This document shows positions 26,930-35,960 of a stretch of 64,000 bases of DNA, piece by piece. Each line of letters opens with the position of its first letter. Position 1 is the stretch's first letter. The stretch spans positions 1 through 64,000 of the forward strand of contig NZ_RJJT01000020.1 in NCBI RefSeq assembly GCF_003938655.1, read 5' to 3'. This DNA is from Rhizobium pisi (GTDB lineage: Bacteria; Pseudomonadota; Alphaproteobacteria; Rhizobiales; Rhizobiaceae). Made by a program: the position numbers and the translations under genes. Under the pieces are notes generated by a model. The model saw nothing but the letters and a program-made list of their open reading frames with translations, searched no databases and had not been told where the DNA came from.

Positions 26930-27637
26930 ATGGACAAGACAGTCGGGAGCACGGCGGAGGCCGTCTCTGAGATCGGTGATGGCGCGACGGTCATGATCGG
27001 TGGTTTTGGTGGGTCGGGCGCGCCGATCGAGTTGATCCATGCCCTGATCGACAAGGGCCCCAGGAACCTCACGGTCATCAACAACAATGCCGGCAACGGG
27101 CGCATCGGCATCGCCGCAATGATCGATGCCGGCATGGTTCGGAAGATGATCTGCTCGTTCCCGCGATCGTCGGATCCACGCGCGTTCACGGATAAATACC
27201 TGGCAGGCGAAATCGAACTCGAACTGGTGCCGCAGGGAACGCTTGCCGAGCGCATCCGCGCCGGCGGAGCGGGCATTCCGGCTTTCTACACGCCCACGGC
27301 CTATGGCACCGAACTTGCGGAAGGCAAGGTCATCGCCGAATTCGATGGCCGCCATTATGTGCAGGAGCGCTGGCTGAAGGCCGACTTCGCGATCGTGAAG
27401 GCTGAGATCGGTGATGTCCACGGCAACCTCACCTACAACAAGGCCGGCCGAAACTTCAATCCGCTGATGTGCATGGCGGCAGCCAAGACGATCGCCCAGG
27501 TCTCATCGATCGTGCCGGCCGGCGGCATCGATCCCGAGGACGTGGTAACGCCTGGTATTTTCGTCGACCATGTCGTCGCCGTCCCCGATCCCCAGCAGGA
27601 AGAAGAGCTCATTCGAGCCGGAGTGGCCTACGTATGA
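26930..27637 (+). CDS. pcaI: 3-oxoadipate CoA-transferase, alpha subunit
   Basis: With PcaJ it moves CoA from succinyl-CoA to 3-oxoadipate in the beta-ketoadipate pathway for protocatechuate-type aromatics. The 235-residue protein starts at ATG 26930 and has the SCOT alpha signature VMIGGFGGSGAPIELIHALI, NNNAGNG, and FYTPTAYGTELAEGK. Its last codon overlaps the pcaJ start (ATGA), so the two subunits are translationally coupled. First gene of pcaIJF; divergent from the regulator. Confidence 0.94.
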   Translation: MDKTVGSTAEAVSEIGDGATVMIGGFGGSGAPIELIHALIDKGPRNLTVINNNAGNGRIGIAAMIDAGMVRKMICSFPRSSDPRAFTDKYLAGEIELELVPQGTLAERIRAGGAGIPAFYTPTAYGTELAEGKVIAEFDGRHYVQERWLKADFAIVKAEIGDVHGNLTYNKAGRNFNPLMCMAAAKTIAQVSSIVPAGGIDPEDVVTPGIFVDHVVAVPDPQQEEELIRAGVAYV

Positions 27638-28323
27638 CCATCGATATCAGGGAAGACATCAAGCTTTCCAATGCGCAGATCGCCTGGCGCGCCGCGCAGG
27701 ACATCGCCGACGGCGCCTATGTCAATCTCGGCATCGGCTTTCCCGAAATGGTCGCCCGCTACCAGCCGCCCGGTCGCGAAGCGATCTTCCACACGGAAAA
27801 CGGCATCCTGAATTTCGGCGAGCCGCCAGCTGAAGGCGAAGAAGACTGGAACCTGATCAATGCCGGCAAGAAGGCGGTGACGCTGAAGCCGGGTGCTGCC
27901 TTCTTCCACCACGCCGACAGCTTCGCCATGGTGCGCGGCGGCCATCTCGACGTTGCGATCCTCGGCGCCTATCAGGTCGCAGAGAATGGCGACCTCGCCA
28001 ACTGGCGGGTGGGCAGCAAAGGTGTGCCGGCCGTCGGCGGCGCCATGGACCTCGTGCACGGCGCCAAGCAGGTCTGCGTCATCACCGAGCATGTCACCAA
28101 AACAGGCGAACCGAAGCTGGTGGAGAAATGCACCTTCCCGCTGACCGGCGTCGCCTGCATCACCCGCGTCTATACGAGCCATGCCGTCATCGACATCGTC
28201 GATGGACACTTCGTCCTGCGGGAGAAGTTGGCCGCGATGTCGCTGCAGGAATTGCAGGCCATGACCGGCGCACCGCTCCATGTCGAGGGGCCGGTTGCCG
28301 ACCTTGTTGTTCCCAAACTCTAA
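27634..28323 (+). CDS. pcaJ: 3-oxoadipate CoA-transferase, beta subunit
   Basis: A 229-residue beta subunit beginning at the ATG at 27634 that overlaps the pcaI stop; the frame is open further upstream but that part is antisense-free shadow of pcaI. The CoA-transferase signature with the catalytic Glu is in the ENGILNFGE block (around residue 52), and VNLGIGFPEMVARYQPPG and HHADSFAMVRGGHLDV are typical of the beta subunit. Followed ten bases later by pcaF. Confidence 0.94.
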   Translation: MTIDIREDIKLSNAQIAWRAAQDIADGAYVNLGIGFPEMVARYQPPGREAIFHTENGILNFGEPPAEGEEDWNLINAGKKAVTLKPGAAFFHHADSFAMVRGGHLDVAILGAYQVAENGDLANWRVGSKGVPAVGGAMDLVHGAKQVCVITEHVTKTGEPKLVEKCTFPLTGVACITRVYTSHAVIDIVDGHFVLREKLAAMSLQELQAMTGAPLHVEGPVADLVVPKL

Positions 28324-28333
28324 GGAAAAAGCC

Positions 28334-29539
28334 ATGACCGAAGCCTTTATCTGCGACTATATCAGGACGCCGATCGGCCGCTTCGCCGGCTCGCTCTCCC
28401 AGGTGCGCGCCGACGATCTCGGCGCAATCCCGCTGAAGGCGCTGATGGAGCGAAACGGTGCCGTCGATTGGGACGCTGTCGATGACGTGATCTTCGGCTG
28501 CGCCAACCAGGCGGGCGAGGACAACCGCAATGTTGCGCGTATGTCGGCCCTATTGGCCGGCCTGCCGATCACGGTTCCGGGCACGACGATCAACCGGCTC
28601 TGCGGCTCCGGAATGGATGCGGTCATCACCGCGGCGCGCGCCATCCGCTCCGGCGAGGCCGAGTTGATGGTCGCGGGCGGCGTCGAGAGCATGTCGCGCG
28701 CGCCCTTCGTCATGCCGAAGGCCGAGACGGCCTTTTCGCGCGCGGCCGAAATTCACGACACGACGATCGGCTGGCGCTTCGTCAACCCGCTGATGAAGAA
28801 GCAATATGGCGTCGATTCCATGCCGGAGACCGGCGAGAACGTTGCCGAGGATTATCATGTCAACCGCGAGGATCAGGATACCTTCGCGGTGCGAAGCCAG
28901 GCGAAGGCGGCGGCCGCCCAGGCGAACGGACGGCTGGCGAAGGAGATCACCCCTGTCACCATCCCGCAGCGCAAGGGCGATCCTGTCGTGGTCGAGAAGG
29001 ACGAGCATCCGCGCGCGACGACGATCGAGGCGCTGGCGAAACTCGCAACGCCTTTCAAAAAGGAGGGCGGCACGGTGACGGCAGGCAATGCCTCCGGCGT
29101 CAATGACGGGGCGGCGGCGCTGATCATCGCTTCCGAAGCTGCGGCGCGGAAATATGGCCTGACGCCGATTGCCCGCGTTCTCGGCGGCGCGGCTGCAGCC
29201 GTTCCGCCAAGGGTGATGGGTGTCGGGCCGATCCCGGCCTCGCGCAAGCTGATGGCGCGGCTCGGCATGACACAGGACCAGTTCGACGTCATCGAGCTCA
29301 ACGAGGCCTTTGCCAGCCAGGGGCTGGCGGTGCTGCGCGCGCTCGGCATTGCTGATGACGACGAGCGGGTCAACCGCAATGGTGGCGCGATCGCCCTCGG
29401 TCATCCCTTAGGCATGTCGGGCGCCCGCATCACCGGCACGGCAGCGCTGGAGCTTGCCGAAGCCCGCGGAAAATATTCGCTGTCGACGATGTGCATCGGC
29501 GTCGGGCAGGGGATCGCCATCGCACTCGAAAGGGTTTGA
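28334..29539 (+). CDS. pcaF: 3-oxoadipyl-CoA thiolase
   Basis: Last step of the beta-ketoadipate pathway, cleaving 3-oxoadipyl-CoA to acetyl-CoA and succinyl-CoA. The 401-residue thiolase starts at ATG 28334 with AGGA upstream. It has the nucleophilic Cys in RLCGSGMDAV (near residue 90), the NEAFASQGLA block, the His in GGAIALGHPLGMSG, and the C-terminal Cys in STMCIGVGQG. The length and motif order match PcaF; an acetyl-CoA acetyltransferase is the alternative, but the operon settles the call. Confidence 0.94.
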   Translation: MTEAFICDYIRTPIGRFAGSLSQVRADDLGAIPLKALMERNGAVDWDAVDDVIFGCANQAGEDNRNVARMSALLAGLPITVPGTTINRLCGSGMDAVITAARAIRSGEAELMVAGGVESMSRAPFVMPKAETAFSRAAEIHDTTIGWRFVNPLMKKQYGVDSMPETGENVAEDYHVNREDQDTFAVRSQAKAAAAQANGRLAKEITPVTIPQRKGDPVVVEKDEHPRATTIEALAKLATPFKKEGGTVTAGNASGVNDGAAALIIASEAAARKYGLTPIARVLGGAAAAVPPRVMGVGPIPASRKLMARLGMTQDQFDVIELNEAFASQGLAVLRALGIADDDERVNRNGGAIALGHPLGMSGARITGTAALELAEARGKYSLSTMCIGVGQGIAIALERV

Positions 29540-29562
29540 GGTCGGTCAATCCATTGCACGCA

Positions 29563-29590
29563 ATGCCCGGCTTCGATAGAAGTCGGGCAT
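29563..29590 (+). terminator. Hairpin after pcaF overlapping the next start codon
   Basis: ATGCCCGGCTTC (29563-29574) pairs with GAAGTCGGGCAT (29579-29590) with one G-T wobble and a GATA loop. It is 24 bases after the pcaF stop and includes the first two bases of the GNAT start codon. It has no T-run. It may end pca transcription, or occlude the GNAT start. Confidence 0.5.
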
Positions 29591-30071
29591 GCTGATCAGA
29601 CCCGCAAGCAAGGACGATAAAAGCGCGATCTGGAGGATCGTCGGTCCGACGATCCGCGCCGGCGAGACCTATGCGCTCGACCGCGATCTCAGTGAGGCCG
29701 ATGCGCTGGCCTACTGGATGGGGCCGGACCGCGAGACCTTCATCGCCGAAGAGAACGGCGTTATCCTCGGCACATATTACATTAAGGCCAATCAGGCAGG
29801 CGGCGGACGGCATGTCTGCAACTGCGGCTACATGACCGACCCCGCAGCAGGCGGCCGCGGCGTCGCTCGCCGGATGCATGAACATTCCCTGGAACATGCC
29901 CGCTTGAGGGGCTTTCGAGCCATGCAGTTCAACTTCGTCGTCAGCAGCAATAAACGCGCGGTTCAGCTCTGGCAGTCCCTCGGCTTCGAGATCGTCGGCC
30001 GTCTTCCCGGCGTCTTCCTTCATCCCACCGAGGGTTATGTCGACGCTTTGGTGATGTTTCGTAATCTCTAA
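29589..30071 (+). CDS. GNAT family N-acetyltransferase
   Basis: A 160-residue acetyl-CoA-dependent transferase. The start MLIRPASKDDKSAIWRIV, the AEENGVILGTYYIKANQ strand pair and the acetyl-CoA loop GGRGVARRMHEHSLEHAR (the RGxGxA-type motif) are typical, as is LWQSLGFEIVGRLPG. Substrate unknown. It follows pcaF by 49 bases and could be read through from that operon, but the start codon lies in a hairpin and the ribosome binding site is weak. Confidence 0.85.
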   Translation: MLIRPASKDDKSAIWRIVGPTIRAGETYALDRDLSEADALAYWMGPDRETFIAEENGVILGTYYIKANQAGGGRHVCNCGYMTDPAAGGRGVARRMHEHSLEHARLRGFRAMQFNFVVSSNKRAVQLWQSLGFEIVGRLPGVFLHPTEGYVDALVMFRNL

Positions 30072-30306
30072 AACAGTTCGGGCAAAAGTGTGCAGTTGTT
30101 TTGCGGCAACGACATGCGGGAAATTAAAGGCCTAAAGTGGCAAGCGAACCTGAAAGATCGCGACGCCCTCTAGCTATGCGGCGAGCCAAAAAAAGATGCG
30201 AGCGCGCTGTCGAAAACGTAGCAGCTCGAGCGTCTTTAGATCGCAGGCGCGGCGGAGAGAGCCGCTGGCGTCGCGATCACTCTGTCGGCATGGAGGTTAT
30301 GGAGCC

Positions 30307-31521
30307 ATGAGTGTTTCCTATCGATGGGTCATTGTCGCCACCGGCGCATTGATGAGCTGCGTTGCAATCGGGGCGATGTTTTCGCTGGCGATTTTCCAGG
30401 AGCCTGTCGCAACGGCGACGGGCTGGTCACATGTCGGCATCGCAAGCGCGATGACGCTCAATTTCATCGTCATGGGCTTCGGCGGATTCCTTTGGGGCGC
30501 GGCGAGCGATCGCTTCGGCCCGCGCGTCGTCGTGCTGATCGGAGCGGTGCTGCTCGGGCTGGCACTGGTCCTGGCGAGCCGCGCCCAGACGCTGCTACAG
30601 TTCCAGCTGACCTACGGCATCTTCGTCGGGCTGGCCGCCAGCACCTTCTTTGCGCCGATGATCGCGACGACCATCGGATGGTTCGACGAAAATCGTGGGC
30701 TTGCCGTGTCGCTCGTCTCTGCCGGCATGGGGGTCGCGCCGATGACCATCTCGCCTTTCGCGCGCTGGCTCATCTCGACCTATGAATGGCGTCCCGCCAT
30801 GCTGATCATCGGTGTTGCGGTCTGGGTGCTGCTCATACCGGCCGCCTTTCTGGTCAGGCGTCCGCCTGCGGAGGCTGTCGAGACGAGTGCGGATTTCGTG
30901 GCGGAAGGAGCTAAGCCGCGGCTGTCGCAGGTTTTCCTATCGCCGCAATTCATCGTGCTCGGGCTGACCTTCTTTGCCTGTTGCGCGGCGCATTCCGGGC
31001 CGATTTTCCATATGGTGAGCTATGCGACGATCTGCGGTGTGGCGCCGATGGCCGCCGTCAGCATCTACAGCGTCGAAGGTCTTGCGGGGCTGGGCGGCCG
31101 GCTGCTTTATGGCAGCCTTGCCGACAGGATCGGGGTGAAGCCGGTTCTCATCGCCGGCCTGCTGGTGCAGGCGGCCGCGCTCGCGACCTATCTCTTCGTC
31201 AGCCGGCTCGGCGAATTCTATGCGCTCGCCATTATCTTCGGCAGCGCCTATGGCGGTGTGATGCCGCTTTATGCGGTGCTGGCGCGTGAATATTTTGGGC
31301 CGCGCATCCTCGGCACTGTCTTCGGCGCGGCGACGATGCTCTCCAGCCTCGGCATGGCCTTCGGGCCTCTCGTCGGCGGTTGGATATTCGACACTTTCGG
31401 CAATTATTCCTGGCTGTTCATCGGCTCGGCGATGGTTGGGCTGGGGGCTGCGGGGATGGCGCTCGCTTTCCCGCCTCTCGCCCGCCGGGAGCAGGAGGCA
31501 GTCTTGGGCATGGCGGCGTAG
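30307..31521 (+). CDS. MFS transporter (OFA/monocarboxylate-type)
   Basis: A 404-residue inner-membrane transporter with about twelve hydrophobic segments. The ATG at 30307 (MSVSYRWVIVATGALMSC) has GGAG four bases upstream; the longer frame to 30196 adds a basic tail without hydrophobic character. The loop motif WGAASDRFGPRVVVL between helices 2 and 3 and its second copy YGSLADRIGVKPVL are the major facilitator signature. The overall pattern resembles oxalate/formate and monocarboxylate transporters, so an organic-acid substrate is possible; nothing nearby confirms it. Confidence 0.85.
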   Translation: MSVSYRWVIVATGALMSCVAIGAMFSLAIFQEPVATATGWSHVGIASAMTLNFIVMGFGGFLWGAASDRFGPRVVVLIGAVLLGLALVLASRAQTLLQFQLTYGIFVGLAASTFFAPMIATTIGWFDENRGLAVSLVSAGMGVAPMTISPFARWLISTYEWRPAMLIIGVAVWVLLIPAAFLVRRPPAEAVETSADFVAEGAKPRLSQVFLSPQFIVLGLTFFACCAAHSGPIFHMVSYATICGVAPMAAVSIYSVEGLAGLGGRLLYGSLADRIGVKPVLIAGLLVQAAALATYLFVSRLGEFYALAIIFGSAYGGVMPLYAVLAREYFGPRILGTVFGAATMLSSLGMAFGPLVGGWIFDTFGNYSWLFIGSAMVGLGAAGMALAFPPLARREQEAVLGMAA

Positions 31522-31559
31522 CGAGATCCGGTCGAGGAGCTCGGCGAGCGCGGCCCTCA

Positions 31560-31740
31560 TCCGGCTGCCGCCACCTTTGTCGGGGGGGGGGAGCCACGTG
31601 TCTCGCCCCGTCCATCGGACCCCCGCTTGCGGGTAGAAGGGACATGTCGCGACCTCTCGATTCCTCGCCAACATCTCGCAGGGCACGTTCCCTCTCCCCG
31701 TTTTTTACGGGGAGAGGGTTAGGGTGAGGGGCAGCTATTC
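31560..31740. repeat. RIME-like GC-rich intergenic palindromic repeat
   Basis: This gene-free stretch between the MFS and SDR genes (31522-31882) holds a mosaic repeat. A 35-base core (31591-31625) is shared, with only a few mismatches, with 52337-52371. It also has a perfect hairpin, CCCTCTCCCCGT (31691-31702) with its complement at 31708-31719 and a T5 loop, followed by AGGGTGAGGGGCAGC. This arrangement matches the RIME class of Rhizobium intergenic mosaic elements. No gene was seen in it. Confidence 0.75.
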
Positions 31741-31882
31741 GTGCGAACGAGATAGCCGTGGCATTCCCCCACGACACAAATCTCCCGCTTTCGTGCATTG
31801 CCCATCATCGATTTCGACTGATAGACTTCCCCAATCTGTTTCATCACCTATGTCTTTGGTTTTTCGGGAGGCCATCGTCGCC

Positions 31883-32677
31883 ATGGTAGAACTTGCGCAA
31901 TCGCTCGCATCCATCAAACTGCCGGATCTCTCCGGCAAGGCCGTCCTGATAACCGGCGCCTCGACCGGGATCGGTGCGGCCGCCGCCCGCGCCTTTGCGG
32001 CTCAAGGGGCCAAGGTCGGCGTGCATTACAATGCCAGCCGCGAACCGGCCGAGAAGCTCGGCGAGGAGATCCGCGCTGCCGGCGGCACCGTGTATCTCAT
32101 CCAGGGCGACGTCTCGCGGGAAGGCGAGACCGAGCGCGTCGTCGAAGAGACGGCCAAGACCTTCGGCCATCTCGACGGGCTCATCAACAATGCCGGCGGC
32201 ATGCTCGGGCGCAAGCCGACCTCCGAATACACCGACGCGCATTATGCCGCGGTCATGGACCTCAACGCCCGCTCGGTGCTGGCGGCGACGCGTGCCGCGC
32301 ATCCGTGGCTGAAGAAGCAGGGTGGCTTCATCATCAACACCACCTCGATCGCCGCGCGCAACGGCGGCGGCAACGGTGCGATCCTTTATGCGGCGTCCAA
32401 AGGCTTCGTCTCGACGATCACGCGCGGCCATGCCAAGGAATTCGTCGCCGACAGGATCCGCGTCAATGCGGTGGCGCCGGGTGTCATCGCCACGCCCTTC
32501 CATGAGCGTTACACCGATGACGAGCAGATGGAGCTGCAGCGCAGATCGATCCCGATGGGCTTCGTCGGCACATCAGAGGACTGCGTCGGAGCCTATCTCT
32601 TTCTCGCCTCGCCAACGCTGTCGGGCTACATCACCGGCCAGATCATCGAGGTCAATGGCGGCCAACTGATGCCGTAA
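31883..32677 (+). CDS. Short-chain dehydrogenase/reductase (SDR)
   Basis: A 264-residue NAD(P)-dependent oxidoreductase. The Rossmann motif is LITGASTGIGAAAARAF (TGxxxGIG), the NNAGG loop is present and the active site Tyr-Lys pair is in LYAASKGFVSTI, with the catalytic Ser in TTSIAARNGGG. The C-terminus ITGQIIEVNGGQLMP is standard. The start at ATG 31883 (MVELAQSLASIKLPDL) has GGGAGG upstream, though at wide spacing. An Asn/His-rich substrate loop does not identify the substrate. It is 100 bases upstream of glgX and may be a separate unit. Confidence 0.88.
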   Translation: MVELAQSLASIKLPDLSGKAVLITGASTGIGAAAARAFAAQGAKVGVHYNASREPAEKLGEEIRAAGGTVYLIQGDVSREGETERVVEETAKTFGHLDGLINNAGGMLGRKPTSEYTDAHYAAVMDLNARSVLAATRAAHPWLKKQGGFIINTTSIAARNGGGNGAILYAASKGFVSTITRGHAKEFVADRIRVNAVAPGVIATPFHERYTDDEQMELQRRSIPMGFVGTSEDCVGAYLFLASPTLSGYITGQIIEVNGGQLMP

Positions 32678-32780
32678 AGGCATCCGTCAGCGAGCACCAG
32701 CGTTCCCTTTTCCCTTTCATAAGGGAACTTTCGAACCGCCGTGACGTTTCCCGCTTGGTCTTTTCAGCAAGCGGGGCATC

Positions 32781-34937
32781 ATGAGCTTTTCATTTTCGGA
32801 ACTCGACTTCCTCAAGCCGGAGCTAGGGGCGGAGTATACGGGTTCTGGCACCCATTTCGCGGTATTCTCCGCTCATGCGGAACAAATGGAGCTCTGCCTC
32901 TTCTCTCCCGACGGAAAGGATGAGATTGCCCGGCTGCCGCTGCCGAAGCGCGAAGGTGATATCTGGTCCGGCTATATCGCCGGCATCGGGCCGGGCACCG
33001 TCTACGGCTATCGAGCCCACGGTCCCTATGACCCGCAAGCCGGTCATCGCTTCAACCCGAACAAGCTCCTGCTCGACCCCTATGCCAAGCAGGTCACGGG
33101 CGAGTTGACATGGGACGACGCGCTGTTCGGTTATCAGATCGGCGAAGACGATCTTTCCTTCGACGAGCGTGACAGCGCCCCCTTCACGGTCAAGGGCGTG
33201 GTTCAGGATCCGGACTTCGATTGGGCCGGTGAAGAGGCGATCCGCCGTCCCTGGCCCGACACGATCATCTACGAGGCGCATGTGCGCGGCCTGACGATGA
33301 CACATCCGAAGGTGCCCGACCGGCTGCGCGGCACCTTTCTCGGCATGTGCAGCGATCCGATCATCGACCATCTCGTCAAGCTCGGCATCTCGGCGATCGA
33401 GCTTCTGCCGATCCAATTTTTCCTCGACGATCGCTATCTCCTGGAAAACAACCTGCGCAATTATTGGGGCTACCAGACCCTCGGCTTCTTCGCGCCGCAA
33501 TCACGCTACATGTCCGGCGACAAGATCACCGAGATCAAGACCATGGTGAAGAAGTTTCATGCCGCCGGCATCGAAGTCATCATGGACGTGGTCTACAATC
33601 ACACCGCCGAGGGCAGCGAGAAAGGGCCGACGCTGTCTTTCCGCGGGCTCGACAATGCGAGCTATTACATCCTCTCCCCCGATGATCCGCGCCATACCTT
33701 CGATACGACGGGCACCGGCAATACGCTGAACGTCGCCCATCCTATGGTGATGCGCATGGTGCTCGACAGCCTGCGCTACTGGGTGGGCGTCATGCATATC
33801 GACGGCTTCCGCTTCGATCTCGCCAGCACGCTCGGCCGACAGGATCTGGAATTCGACCGTCAGGGCGGCTTCTTTGGCGCTATCCGGCAGGATCCGATCC
33901 TGTCAGGCGTCAAGCTGATCGCCGAACCCTGGGATATCGGCGAGGGCGGTTATCAGGTCGGCGGCTTCCCGCATCCCTTCCGCGAATGGAACGACAAGTT
34001 CCGCGACGATGTGCGCCGTTTCTGGAAAGGCGATGGCGGCATGGTGTCGGAGGTGGCGGCCCGGGTCACCGGTTCGGCGCCGCAGTTCAACCATTCCGAC
34101 CGGGGGGCGACCTCCTCGGTCAATCTTCTGTCGGCCCATGACGGTTTCACGCTGATGGACACGGTGTCCTTCGACAGCAAGCACAATGAGGCGAACGGCG
34201 AGGATAACCGGGACGGCCATTCGGACAATCATTCCGACAATATGGGCGCCGAGGGCGCGACGGATAATGCCGATATCAACGTGGCGCGGGCGCGGCGCCG
34301 GCGCAATATGATGGCGACGCTGATGCTCTCCCAGGGCGTGCCGATGATGCTGGCCGGCGACGAGCTCGGCAACAGCCAGGACGGCAACAACAACGCCTAT
34401 TGCCAGGACAATGAAATCGGCTGGACCGATTGGGCGGGGCTCGACGATCCCTTTCTCGGTTTCTGCCAACAGGCGGTCGCATTCCGCAAGGCTCATCCCG
34501 TGCTGCGGCAGGAGCGGTTCCTGACGGGAGAGGTCAGCGAGGACGGGCGCATCGAGATCGCCTGGTACAAGCCGGACGGCAGTTTCATGGACGACGGCGC
34601 CTGGAATGACGACGGATTGCAGGTGCTCGGCGTCTATCTCTCGAGGAGCGTGTATGCACCTGCCACCGAAACGGTGGACGACCTCTTCGTCGTCTTCAAT
34701 GCCGGTGGCGACTGCAAGGTTCACCTGCCTGTGGTGAACGGGCTCAGACAATGGTCGAGGGTTCTCGACACGGGGACGGAGACGGAAGCCTTCGAGGTGC
34801 ACGAGCAGGACAATCCGGTCATCGTCTATGCCCAGAGCGTGGCGGTTTTCGCACCGAAAGGACAGACCGAACCGCCGAAGGGCGCGACAAAAGCCGAGCG
34901 CCGGCGCTGGTTCCAGTTCGGCCGCAGGAGCAAGTAG
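32781..34937 (+). CDS. glgX: Glycogen debranching enzyme GlgX
   Basis: GH13 enzyme that hydrolyses alpha-1,6 branches of phosphorylase-trimmed glycogen. The 718-residue protein has an N-terminal carbohydrate-binding beta domain (GTHFAVFSAHAEQMELCLF), then the barrel: MDVVYNHTAEGS, DGFRFDLAST (nucleophile Asp), LIAEPWDIG (acid/base Glu) and LSAHDGFTLMD. Characteristic of GlgX is EDNRDGHSDNHSDNMG. It is not linked here to other glycogen genes. The GGXs of the glg operon elsewhere may form a paralogue pair in this organism. Confidence 0.93.
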   Translation: MSFSFSELDFLKPELGAEYTGSGTHFAVFSAHAEQMELCLFSPDGKDEIARLPLPKREGDIWSGYIAGIGPGTVYGYRAHGPYDPQAGHRFNPNKLLLDPYAKQVTGELTWDDALFGYQIGEDDLSFDERDSAPFTVKGVVQDPDFDWAGEEAIRRPWPDTIIYEAHVRGLTMTHPKVPDRLRGTFLGMCSDPIIDHLVKLGISAIELLPIQFFLDDRYLLENNLRNYWGYQTLGFFAPQSRYMSGDKITEIKTMVKKFHAAGIEVIMDVVYNHTAEGSEKGPTLSFRGLDNASYYILSPDDPRHTFDTTGTGNTLNVAHPMVMRMVLDSLRYWVGVMHIDGFRFDLASTLGRQDLEFDRQGGFFGAIRQDPILSGVKLIAEPWDIGEGGYQVGGFPHPFREWNDKFRDDVRRFWKGDGGMVSEVAARVTGSAPQFNHSDRGATSSVNLLSAHDGFTLMDTVSFDSKHNEANGEDNRDGHSDNHSDNMGAEGATDNADINVARARRRRNMMATLMLSQGVPMMLAGDELGNSQDGNNNAYCQDNEIGWTDWAGLDDPFLGFCQQAVAFRKAHPVLRQERFLTGEVSEDGRIEIAWYKPDGSFMDDGAWNDDGLQVLGVYLSRSVYAPATETVDDLFVVFNAGGDCKVHLPVVNGLRQWSRVLDTGTETEAFEVHEQDNPVIVYAQSVAVFAPKGQTEPPKGATKAERRRWFQFGRRSK

Positions 34938-34952
34938 CAGGTCGCCGAAAAC

Positions 34953-35960
34953 ATGAATGCCGAAGCCATCACCGAACTTGGTCTCGTCTATGTCAGCGAT
35001 ACCGAACCAGGCATCCGCAGACGCAGGAAGGGCAAGGGCTTCAGCTATGTGATGCCTGACGGCAAGACGCTTTCAGACCAATCGCAGCGGGCGCGCATCA
35101 GCGCGCTCGGTCTGCCGCCGGCCTATGAGAATGTCTGGATCTGCCTCTACGACAACGGCCATCTGCAGGCGACCGGCTTCGATGCGCGCGGGCGCAAGCA
35201 ATACCGCTACCACAAGGAATGGCAATCCTTCCGAAGTGCCGGAAAATTCCATCAGCTGATCGAGTTCGGCCGGGCGCTGCCGAGGATACGCCGCACGGTG
35301 CTGCGTCACCTCGACACCGGTGCGGAAGATATCAACGGTGTGCTTGCGGCTTTAACGACACTGCTCGACGAGGCGCATTTGCGCGTCGGCAACCAGGCCT
35401 ATGTCAGGGAAAACGACACCTATGGCGCCACGACGCTGCTGAAGCGCCACCTGAAGATCGTCGACGGGCAGATAGAGTTGAAATTTCGCGCCAAGGGCGG
35501 CAAGCGCGTTCAGCGCAGTCTCAAACATCCGAGGCTGCAGAAGATCCTGGAGGAGATAGCCGATCTGCCCGGGCGCCAACTCTTCGTCTGGAAGGATGAA
35601 AGCGGTGCGTTGAAGCCGATCGATTCCGGCCGGTTGAACAGCTATCTCGCCGAGATTTCGGGCATCCCCATTTCGGCGAAGACCTTCCGCACCTGGGCGG
35701 GATCGCTGGCAGCCTTCGGCGCGGCGCGCGAGAGGATCGCAAGCGGCAGCCGGCCGACGGTGAAGGACATGTCGGAGGCCGCGGCCGGGGCACTGCACAA
35801 CACGCCGGCGATCGCGCGCTCGAGTTATATCCATCCCGCGATCATCGCGCTTGCTGGCAACGACCATCCGCTGATCGAAAGCGGCAGCGAGCCGCTGCGG
35901 GGCTTGCGGGCCGAGGAAAACAGGCTACTTGATTTCCTGACACGCGAGATCGAAGAATGA
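34953..35960 (+). CDS. DNA topoisomerase IB (poxvirus type)
   Basis: Relaxes supercoiled DNA by nicking one strand and forming a 3'-phosphotyrosine link. The 335-residue protein has the N-terminal beta domain (GFSYVMPDGKTL), a catalytic core with GATTLLKRHLKIVDGQIELKFRAKGG, and the nucleophile Tyr292 in NTPAIARSSYIHPAI. The Arg in KTFRTWAGSLAA is also catalytic. The stop codon overlaps the start of the LigD-like gene (ATGA), so the two are co-translated, suggesting a joint role in DNA repair or topology. Confidence 0.92.
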   Translation: MNAEAITELGLVYVSDTEPGIRRRRKGKGFSYVMPDGKTLSDQSQRARISALGLPPAYENVWICLYDNGHLQATGFDARGRKQYRYHKEWQSFRSAGKFHQLIEFGRALPRIRRTVLRHLDTGAEDINGVLAALTTLLDEAHLRVGNQAYVRENDTYGATTLLKRHLKIVDGQIELKFRAKGGKRVQRSLKHPRLQKILEEIADLPGRQLFVWKDESGALKPIDSGRLNSYLAEISGIPISAKTFRTWAGSLAAFGAARERIASGSRPTVKDMSEAAAGALHNTPAIARSSYIHPAIIALAGNDHPLIESGSEPLRGLRAEENRLLDFLTREIEE

